NCBI GenBank assembly: GCA_036653715.1
Contig: JAVVTL010000032.1
Span: forward strand, 1-18,320
Direction: 5' to 3'
DNA: 18,320 nt
Source of the DNA: Scatomorpha sp036653715
GTDB taxonomy: Bacteria; Bacillota; Clostridia; Oscillospirales; Oscillospiraceae
Part shown: piece after piece, positions 13,877 to 18,320 of the stretch
How the letters are laid out: every line of letters starts with the position of its first letter
Position numbering within the stretch: position 1 is the first letter of the stretch
Position numbers and translations under genes: made by a program
The notes under the pieces: generated by a model
Databases searched by the model: none
The model's input: only the letters and a program-made list of their open reading frames with translations
Told to the model about the DNA's origin: nothing

Positions 13877-14266
13877 ATGTGGCTTGCCGAAAGAACGGCG
13901 GGTGACGCCGACAGGTCGGAGCTTGCGGCGAACGTCTGCGAGACGACGATAGGCGGGGACAGCCCCGCGGTCATGGCGGATGGGGAAAAGCGCTCCCTCT
14001 CCGTCCTCTCGCCGGGCGGCGTGTTTTGGAAACCCTCGGTCGGGCAGAACGTGCTCGTCATAAGCTGCGGGGACGGCGCGGTCGTCGCGGGGGCGGTGCA
14101 GCGGGACGCGCCCGCCGCAATGCAGCCCGGGGAGCTGTACATAAAGTCAAACGGCGCGGAGCTGCGGCTTAAAAACAACGGGGACATTGAGCTTTTCGGC
14201 AATATCTCCGTGACGGGGACGCTAAAGGTAAACGGCCTTCCCGTGAACGGCGCGCCCGCGGTTTAA
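13877..14266 (+). CDS. Baseplate spike protein (gpV-like OB fold plus beta-helix)
   Basis: A 129-aa protein starting at ATG 13877 with GGAGAGGTG 6 nt upstream. The upstream extension in the same frame is only overlap with the hub gene. It begins MWLAERTAGDADRSE. It contains a FWKPSVGQNVLVI strand as in OB folds of gp5/gpV spikes, and ends in a repetitive beta region (GELYIKSNGAELRLKNNGDIE, then NISVTGTLKVNGLPV) that would form a triple-stranded helix. Spikes pierce the target envelope on contraction. This one is short, with only two or three beta-helix turns and no visible metal-binding HxH tip. Function is by pattern and position. Confidence 0.78.
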   Translation: MWLAERTAGDADRSELAANVCETTIGGDSPAVMADGEKRSLSVLSPGGVFWKPSVGQNVLVISCGDGAVVAGAVQRDAPAAMQPGELYIKSNGAELRLKNNGDIELFGNISVTGTLKVNGLPVNGAPAV

Positions 14267-14279
14267 GGAGGAGAAAAGG

Positions 14280-14630
14280 ATGGAATTGGCGCTTGAAAAC
14301 GGAAAATACACCGCCTCCGCGACGGGTCGGCTGAACACGGTGGAGGGCGAGCGCGAGCTTTGCCAGCGCCTTGTCATGAAGCTCTCGGCGCGGCGCGGCG
14401 GCTTTGCGCCCCTGCCCGACTACGGCAGCAGGCTCCACGAGCTTTTGCGCTCCGTGAAGCCCTCGGAGCGCGAGGGCGCGGCGCGGCAATTTGCGGCGGA
14501 GGCGCTGGCGGACGAGCCGGGCGTGACGGTCGAGAGCGCGGCGGTCGTCGATAAGGGCGACGGCACGGCGGAGCTTTCCCTCGCCCTGCGCGTCGGGGAC
14601 GGGGCGCTGACGCTCGGGATAATAACATGA
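14280..14630 (+). CDS. Baseplate wedge protein gp25-like (XkdS-like)
   Basis: A 116-aa protein of the gp25 family, a conserved wedge component linking the sheath to the baseplate. Signs are TVEGERELCQRLVMKLSARRG, then the PDYGSRLHELLRSV segment (gp25 proteins carry a G..F/YGS.L..L pattern), and a C-terminal strand pair (GTAELSLALRVGDGALTLGI). The ATG at 14280 follows AAGGAGGAG. It lies between spike and gpJ-like genes, as in most contractile phage clusters. Confidence 0.82.
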   Translation: MELALENGKYTASATGRLNTVEGERELCQRLVMKLSARRGGFAPLPDYGSRLHELLRSVKPSEREGAARQFAAEALADEPGVTVESAAVVDKGDGTAELSLALRVGDGALTLGIIT

Positions 14631-14640
14631 GAGGTGAGAA

Positions 14641-15696
14641 ATGAAAACAAGCGATGAGATATATTCGGAGATGAAGGCGGCATACGAGCGGGAAACCGGC
14701 CTCGGCCTCGCGGCGGGCGGAGACATGGAGCTGCGGCTCCGCGCCTCCGCCGCACAGCTTGAGGCGCTTTGGGCGCAGGCGGATTTTACGGAGCGCCAAA
14801 GCTTCCCGCAGACCGCCGTGGGCCTCTATCTTGACCGCCACGCGGAGGTGCGCGGCTTAAAGCGCAGAGGGGCGGTAAAGGCGACGGGGACAATACGCTT
14901 TTACATCCCCTCACAGCGCAGTGCGGCGCTCGTCATACCGGCGGGCGTGGTCTGCGTGACGGCGGCGGAGACGGCGTTTGTGACGACTGCCGCCGCGGTG
15001 GTCGCGATTGGGAGCCTTTTTGCCGACGCGCCCGCCGAGGCGTCCCTGCCCGGCAGCTCCGGCAACGCGCCTGCCGACGGCGTTTGCTATATGCAGCAGG
15101 CACCGACGGGCGTGTCGCGTTGCGGGAATCCCGCCGCCTTTTTTGGCGGAGCGGACGCGGAGTCGGATGACAGCCTGCGAAAAAGGGTGCTGCAAAGCTA
15201 TCGCAGTCTGCCGAACGGCGCAAACGCCGCGTATTATGAGGCTCGCGCGCGGGACACCGACGGCGTCGCCGCTGTGAGCGTCCTGCCGAAAAGGCGCGGC
15301 GTCGGCACGGTTGACGTCGTCATAGCCTCGCCGACGGGGCAGCCCTCCGCCGCGCTCGTCTCCGCCGTCAAGGCAAAGCTTGATGCGGAGCGCGAAATCT
15401 GCGTGGATATTGCGGTCTCCGCGCCGCGCGCCGTCGGCGTTTCCGTCACGGCGGCGCTGAAGCCCAAGGCGGGACAGAGCTTCGCCGCCCTGAAGACCGA
15501 GGCGGAGGCCGCCATAGCCGCGTATTTCACAGGAGAGCGCCTTGGCGAGAGCGTGCTTCGCGCAAGACTTGCCGAGCTGCTCTGGAGCGTCCCCGGCGTC
15601 GCGAACTACAGCATAAGCGTCCCCGCCGCCGACGTCGCAATCGCCGCCGACAGCCTGCCCGTAAAGGGCAGCGTTACGATAACGGAGATGAGCTGA
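14641..15696 (+). CDS. Baseplate J-like protein (XkdT-like)
   Basis: A 351-aa wedge protein of the baseplate_J family. The N-terminal region includes FTERQSFPQTAVGLYLDRHA followed by EVRGLKRR (about 49-76), the hallmark of the family. After it come strands with IPAGVVCVTAAETAFVTT, a DSLRKRVLQSYRSLPNGANAAYY segment (also characteristic), then VSVLPKRRGVGTVDVVI and a C-terminal alpha/beta domain. It reads intact over the usual length. The start follows GAGGTGAGAA. Its TGA stop overlaps the next ATG by one base. This protein organises the baseplate with the gpI-like and gp25-like neighbours. Confidence 0.92.
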   Translation: MKTSDEIYSEMKAAYERETGLGLAAGGDMELRLRASAAQLEALWAQADFTERQSFPQTAVGLYLDRHAEVRGLKRRGAVKATGTIRFYIPSQRSAALVIPAGVVCVTAAETAFVTTAAAVVAIGSLFADAPAEASLPGSSGNAPADGVCYMQQAPTGVSRCGNPAAFFGGADAESDDSLRKRVLQSYRSLPNGANAAYYEARARDTDGVAAVSVLPKRRGVGTVDVVIASPTGQPSAALVSAVKAKLDAEREICVDIAVSAPRAVGVSVTAALKPKAGQSFAALKTEAEAAIAAYFTGERLGESVLRARLAELLWSVPGVANYSISVPAADVAIAADSLPVKGSVTITEMS

Positions 15697-16271
15697 TGGG
15701 CTACGCCGATTATTTAAAGAACCTCCTGCGCCCCCTGCGGCTCTATGAGCTGAATGAGGGCGCGGGCGCGGCGGAGCTTTCGGCCCTTGGCGCGGGGCTT
15801 GACGCGCTCTCTGCGGAGCTTGACTCGGCAGAGGCGGAAAGCGTGATTCCGACCGCCTCGGGCGCGGGATTAAAGAGCTATGAGGACATTCTGCCCTATA
15901 CGCCGAGCTACATAACCCTCGCCGACCGCCGCCGCGCAATCATGGCGCTCCTGCGCATAGACGGGCGCGCCTTTACCCCCGCCGCGCTGAACGACACGCT
16001 CTCCGGCTGCGGCCTGCGTGCGGTTGCGGAGGAGACGGCAAGCGCAAACACAGTGCTGATTTACTTCCCCGAAAATCGCGGCCAGCCGGACGATTACGCG
16101 GAGCTGAAGCGGAAGATAGAGCAGATATTGCCCTGTCATCTTGGGGTCGAGTACAAGATTATCTATATCACCTGGGCGGAGGTTGAGAGCTTCTTCGCCT
16201 CATGGTCGGCGCTTGAGGCCGCCTGTCCGACCTGGGACGCGCTGGAAAAATACGCGGGACCGGGGGTGTGA
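15696..16271 (+). CDS. gpI-like tail protein, DUF2313 (XkdU-like)
   Basis: A 191-aa baseplate wedge protein. The N-terminal MGYADYLKNLLRPLRLYEL resembles the gpI/XkdU start, where a helical opening region is followed by a helix (ELDSAEAESVIPTASGAGL) and SYEDILPYTPSYITLADRRRAIMALL. The C-terminal half contains YFPENRGQPDD and a LPCHLGVEYKIIYITWAE strand, also found in DUF2313 proteins. It follows the gpJ-like gene with stop/start overlap. Normally tail fibre genes would come next. Here an XhlA-like gene comes directly after. Confidence 0.85.
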   Translation: MGYADYLKNLLRPLRLYELNEGAGAAELSALGAGLDALSAELDSAEAESVIPTASGAGLKSYEDILPYTPSYITLADRRRAIMALLRIDGRAFTPAALNDTLSGCGLRAVAEETASANTVLIYFPENRGQPDDYAELKRKIEQILPCHLGVEYKIIYITWAEVESFFASWSALEAACPTWDALEKYAGPGV

Positions 16272-16273
16272 AC

Positions 16274-16489
16274 ATGGAATGGACAGTTGTCACGGCGCTC
16301 GCCGTGCTTGTGGGGCTTATAGCCTCGGTGACAAGGCCGCTGCTGACCTTGAATTCAACCATAGCCCGCCTGACGGCAAGCGTGGAGGCGCTCGAAAAAA
16401 ATCTCGCGGGACTCATCGAAGACAGCGATGAATCCCGCGAGAAAATAGCGGATCACGAGCTGCGCCTGCGGGTCATTGAGAGCCGTTAG
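16274..16489 (+). CDS. Small XhlA-like membrane protein
   Basis: A 71-aa protein with one N-terminal membrane segment (TVVTALAVLVGLIASVTRPLL, about residues 4-24), followed by a long charged helix ending in KIADHELRLRVIESR. This is the build of XhlA/hemolysin-like proteins that accompany holins in PBSX-type lysis modules. The ATG at 16274 is favoured over the GTG at 16268 because GGGGG is better spaced from it. It follows the gpI-like gene by 2 bp. The last 17 bp overlap the convergent GH25 gene. No partner holin (XhlB) or endolysin follows, so the lysis module is incomplete here. Confidence 0.75.
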   Translation: MEWTVVTALAVLVGLIASVTRPLLTLNSTIARLTASVEALEKNLAGLIEDSDESREKIADHELRLRVIESR

Positions 16490-17333
16490 GCGAGGCGGAG
16501 GGGGCGGGCTGAGCCACCGGCGTCATGCGCAGGTTAAGGTCAACGTCCGTCCCGATACCGGGGATTTTGCCGGTGAAGGAAAATTGCCACATGGAGTGGG
16601 CGTAGTAGAAGTCCGGCGCCTCGCCGGGTGCGCCCACCCAAAGGTCATAGCCCGAGAGTCGGGAGAGGTCATAGTCGTGGTAGCCGAGCGAGCGGTAGAG
16701 GTAGACGCAGGGGGAATAGCCGGCGTCCTTAATCATCTCGCAAAATACGACGGCGGAGGCCGTAAGCTCGTCGCGCTCCACATCCGAGGCGCGGGAATCG
16801 TCGAGCGGCTCCCAGTCGAAGGCGACGGGCAGGGTGACGGCATAGTCCTTGATGAGGGAGAGAACGTACTCCGCCTCCTCCGCCGCCTCTCGGGCGCCGA
16901 TGGACTGCGAGAAGAAGTAGACGCCGACGCGCAGCCCCGCCGCCGTCGCGCCCTCGATGTTTTGGCGGAATTTTTCGTCCTCAAAGAGCTTGCCCTCCGA
17001 CGCGCCGCGGTAGCCGCAGCGAATCATGGCAAATTCGACGCCGGAATCCGCGACCGCCTGCCAGTCGATGTCGCCCTGATAAAAGGAGACGTCAACTCCG
17101 AGCGCGGCGTCGTAGTCCTCGCCGGTGTAGGAGACAAGGTTGCCGTCGGAGACAAAGTCCTCGGCTTTATAATCGGAGGCGGTGACGCCCTTGGCGGGGT
17201 AGAGCCATTCTCCTCCGCCCCCGGCGTTTACATATATCATGCCCTCATGCGGGTCCGGCGGCGTCTCGCCGCAGGCGGCGAGGGACAGCAGGGCGGCGAG
17301 GGTCAATATCATCGCTGCTATTTTTTTGCGCAT
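16473..17333 (-). CDS. GH25 lysozyme lipoprotein
   Basis: A 286-aa muramidase predicted to hydrolyse the beta-1,4 bond in peptidoglycan outside the cell. A lipoprotein signal is clear: a basic start, hydrophobic stretch and lipobox LAAC with Cys21. The GH25 domain spans about 77-269 with GVDVSFYQGDIDW (catalytic-region Asp81), FAMIRCGYRG (101-110), YFFSQS, and FDWEPL (172-177, Glu175 the likely acid). The C-terminal tail is Pro/Ala/Ser-rich. The ATG at 17333 has GAGGTG upstream. It has its own promoter and lies opposite the phage genes, so it looks like a host envelope gene rather than the phage endolysin, which would usually lack a lipobox. A co-opted lysin is possible but not supported by orientation. 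Confidence 0.9.
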   Translation of the reverse strand: MRKKIAAMILTLAALLSLAACGETPPDPHEGMIYVNAGGGGEWLYPAKGVTASDYKAEDFVSDGNLVSYTGEDYDAALGVDVSFYQGDIDWQAVADSGVEFAMIRCGYRGASEGKLFEDEKFRQNIEGATAAGLRVGVYFFSQSIGAREAAEEAEYVLSLIKDYAVTLPVAFDWEPLDDSRASDVERDELTASAVVFCEMIKDAGYSPCVYLYRSLGYHDYDLSRLSGYDLWVGAPGEAPDFYYAHSMWQFSFTGKIPGIGTDVDLNLRMTPVAQPAPSASPNGSQ

Positions 17334-17362
17334 AGCACACCTCTTTCGACGGAATACGACAA

Positions 17363-17391
17363 ATAATAACACGAAAATATGAACAAGTCAA
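17363..17391 (-). promoter_or_regulatory. Sigma-A-type promoter of the GH25 gene
   Basis: On the minus strand TTGACT (17391 to 17386), a 17-nt spacer and TATTAT (17368 to 17363) lie about 30 bp ahead of the GH25 start. The match is strong, and it sits just downstream of the terminator at 17419-17442, giving the gene an independent transcript. Confidence 0.75.
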
Positions 17392-17418
17392 AGCCCGCTG
17401 CGGCGGGGATTCCAAATG

Positions 17419-17442
17419 AAAAGGGGGCTTTCGCCCCCTTTT
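17419..17442 (-). terminator. Hairpin terminator after the sigma-like gene
   Basis: AAAAGGGGGC (17419-17428) and GCCCCCTTTT (17433-17442) form a perfect 10-bp stem with a 4-nt loop. The symmetry allows action on both strands. It lies about 85 bp beyond the stop of the sigma-like gene, so it probably ends the minus-strand transcript. The U run beyond the stem is short. Confidence 0.65.
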
Positions 17443-17527
17443 CCAAACATTTCCTCCGTGTTCAATTGGGCGGATGCTGCTTTTTGCGGACGATAACGCC
17501 CTTTTTCATCCGGCGTTTGCTTTTACC

Positions 17528-17839
17528 TTAGCCGTCGTCTATGGCGTCAAAGATGGCGCGGCCGCCGTAGCGGAGGTAGCGGCGCAGACGGGTGCGGGAG
17601 CGGGCGAGGGTGCGGCTCACCGTGCTGACCGAGAGGCCCAACTCCGCGCTGATGTCGCGCATTGTCCGCTGGTCCATATAGTACATCCGCACGAGCTGCC
17701 GCTGGCGCTCCGTCAGCTCGCCCTCAATCGCCTGTGCCATGCGCGAGGCAAGGCCGTCCTCCTCAGAGCACCCTGCCAGCTTGATAAATCGCCGTAGAGC
17801 CTGGTATTCCTGTTCCTTCACCCACAAATTTTCTCGCAA
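17528..17839 (-). CDS. Sigma-70 region 4-like small regulator
   Basis: A 103-aa DNA-binding protein. Residues 41-92 (ELTERQRQLVRMYYMDQRTMRDISAELGLSVSTVSRTLARSRTRLRR, with the helix-turn-helix about 57-78) match sigma-70 region 4 as found in ArpU-like or phage-type small sigma factors; no region 2 is present. The residues before it (about 1-40) are helical and charged. The start is uncertain: TTG at 17839 is preferred because AGGAAGGAAG lies 6 nt upstream, whereas ATG at 17860 or 17872 lacks a ribosome binding site. It overlaps the preceding same-strand ORF by 77 bp. It could act as a regulator of nearby or phage genes, but its targets are unknown. Confidence 0.8.
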   Translation of the reverse strand: MRENLWVKEQEYQALRRFIKLAGCSEEDGLASRMAQAIEGELTERQRQLVRMYYMDQRTMRDISAELGLSVSTVSRTLARSRTRLRRYLRYGGRAIFDAIDDG

Positions 17840-18056
17840 TGCAAACTTCCTTCCTCTCATAGTAATGGTCAAGATAATTTCCGACAGCCACGGCGTCGCG
17901 CGCCATGCCGTTAATTACGCAGATTTTTCGCCGCAGCCGCAGCCGTTCCGTCTCTCCGAGCGCCTCGTCCGACAAAAGTCGGCGCAATTCCTCCGCCCTG
18001 TTTCGGCAAAGCTCGCCCGTTGCTATGTACTCCTCTGCCAATTCCTTCAAGTTCAT
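17763..18056 (-). CDS. Small helical protein upstream of the sigma-like gene
   Basis: A 97-aa protein starting MNLKELAEEYIATGELCRNRAEELRR, made of charged helices suited to a coiled coil. I recall similar short ORFs just before ArpU-like sigma genes in Clostridia, ending soon after a YLEHYY-type motif; here that motif (NYLDHYY) is present and about 26 residues follow. The ATG at 18056 is chosen: GGGG (18066-18069) lies 9 nt upstream, and an alternative TTG at 18095 would overlap the tRNA promoter. The end overlaps the sigma-like gene by 77 bp in another frame, so translation is probably coupled. No function can be given. Confidence 0.6.
   Translation of the reverse strand: MNLKELAEEYIATGELCRNRAEELRRLLSDEALGETERLRLRRKICVINGMARDAVAVGNYLDHYYERKEVCIARKFVGEGTGIPGSTAIYQAGRVL
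17846..17855 (-). promoter_or_regulatory. Ribosome binding site supporting the TTG start of the sigma-like gene
   Basis: The minus strand reads AGGAAGGAAG here, 6 nt before TTG at 17839. It lies inside the longer ATG-initiated reading and within the upstream gene's coding sequence. Confidence 0.55.
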
Positions 18057-18088
18057 TTGTAAATACCCCACTGATTTTTTATTTGATG

Positions 18089-18117
18089 TTGACAAACCAC
18101 GAGCATTTTGTTATTAT
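18089..18117 (+). promoter_or_regulatory. Consensus promoter of the tRNA operon
   Basis: TTGACA (18089-18094), a 17-nt spacer and TATTAT (18112-18117) lie ahead of the tRNA-Thr gene, with a start expected near 18124. It is among the strongest promoters in the window, as suits stable RNA, and is divergent from the minus-strand gene starting at 18056. Confidence 0.85.
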
Positions 18118-18135
18118 TATCGACGCCGGTGTCTT

Positions 18136-18211
18136 GCTGGTGTAGCTCAGTCGGTAGAGCAGCTGATTTGTAATCAGCAGGTCGGGGGTTCAAATCCGTC
18201 CACCAGCTCCA
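18136..18211 (+). tRNA. tRNA-Thr (anticodon UGU)
   Basis: A 76-nt cloverleaf with an encoded CCA end (18209-18211). The acceptor stem GCTGGTG pairs with CACCAGC (18201-18207). The anticodon stem GCTGA/TCAGC encloses the loop TTTGTAA with anticodon TGT at 18169-18171. The T stem has a G-G mismatch (18186 with 18198) and a G-T wobble. It is the first gene of a stable-RNA operon behind a consensus promoter. Confidence 0.95.
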
Positions 18212-18233
18212 CCACCATTAACCGACGCAATAT

Positions 18234-18319
18234 GGGGGAATTCCCGAGTGGCCAAAGGGGACAGACTGTAAATCTGCTGGCTAATGCCTTCGGTGGTTCG
18301 AATCCACCTTCCCCCACCA
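18234..18319 (+). tRNA. tRNA-Tyr (anticodon GUA)
   Basis: An 86-nt class II tRNA with a long variable arm. The acceptor stem GGGGGAA (18234-18240) pairs with TTCCCCC (18309-18315), and CCA is encoded at 18317-18319. The anticodon GTA lies at 18268-18270 in the loop CTGTAAA. The first anticodon-stem pair is A-C (18261 with 18277), and the T stem GGTGG/CCACC is perfect. It lies 22 bp after tRNA-Thr, probably in one transcript that continues beyond the window. Confidence 0.96.
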
Positions 18320-18320
18320 A

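Larger units (their letters stand above)
3880..16489 (+). mobile_element. Prophage-like block: head plus contractile-tail genes, no tape measure seen
   Basis: Twenty co-directional ORFs with overlaps or very short gaps follow the gene order of PBSX/Xkd-type contractile phages, from terminase to the gpI-like baseplate protein. Nearly all carry good ribosome binding sites and none is visibly broken. No tape-measure protein, tail fibre, integrase, excisionase, repressor, replication gene or same-strand endolysin is present in the sequenced part. No attachment-site repeats were found. The left edge is unknown because of the gap. The right edge is set where the last gene overlaps the convergent GH25 gene. 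Confidence 0.85.

Noticed and set aside
16473..17333. GH25 gene as the phage endolysin
   Set aside because: It has a lipobox, its own consensus promoter and the opposite orientation. These fit a host lipoprotein better, though co-option is kept as a possibility.
17385..17515. Tiny minus-strand ORFs (15 and 20 codons) around the 17419-17442 hairpin
   Set aside because: One has no ribosome binding site, and the other has GGAGG only 2 nt before its ATG and runs through the terminator stem. Too little support to call genes.
18136..18319. tRNA genes as the attachment site of the phage-like block
   Set aside because: No copy of a tRNA 3' end is seen near 3880-3950, and three host-type genes separate the tRNAs from the block. 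The gap prevents a full test.
1..18320. CRISPR arrays, insertion sequences and toxin-antitoxin pairs
   Set aside because: No regularly spaced repeats, transposase motifs or recognisable toxin-antitoxin pairs were found by reading through the window.

Overview
The window looks like a GC-rich member of the Bacillota (Clostridia, probably Oscillospiraceae or a close relative). The grounds are strong GGAGG-type ribosome binding sites, sigma-A-type promoters, a Firmicutes-style 6S RNA, a DUF1292 protein, a BofC-like small protein, and a PBSX/Xkd-like contractile-tail gene set. One run of 100 N (3780-3879) is a scaffold gap, so what lies between its two sides is unknown.

Left flank (1-3779), host-type genes. 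A small conserved protein (99-386, minus) has a near-consensus promoter overlapped by a dyad. A class A penicillin-binding protein (463-2610, minus) follows. Divergent from it are a membrane-anchored BofC-like protein (2757-3098) and a DUF1292 protein (3187-3513). After these comes a 6S RNA (about 3542-3725) ending in a strong intrinsic terminator just before the gap.

Centre (3880-16489): one rightward run of 20 tightly packed genes with the order of a contractile-tailed phage. The head part holds terminase, portal, protease/scaffold, decoration protein and capsid. The neck part holds adaptor, stopper and tail terminator. The tail and baseplate part holds sheath, tube, two small proteins, a LysM protein, hub, spike, gp25-like, gpJ-like and gpI-like proteins, then an XhlA-like membrane protein. 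The genes would package DNA into a capsid and build a contractile tail. No tape-measure protein is present: only a 76-aa and a 152-aa ORF lie between tube and LysM protein. Tail fibre, integrase, repressor, replication genes and a co-directional endolysin are also not seen. The ORFs are otherwise intact, which makes the locus a candidate domesticated, GTA-like or satellite particle. That interpretation is inference, because missing genes may lie in the gap or elsewhere in the genome.

Right flank (16473-18320), host-type. A GH25 lysozyme lipoprotein (minus) converges on, and overlaps by 17 bp, the last phage-like gene. It has its own consensus promoter. Then come a hairpin terminator, an overlapping pair of minus-strand genes (a helical protein and a sigma region 4-like regulator), and, divergently, a consensus promoter driving tRNA-Thr(UGU) and tRNA-Tyr(GUA).
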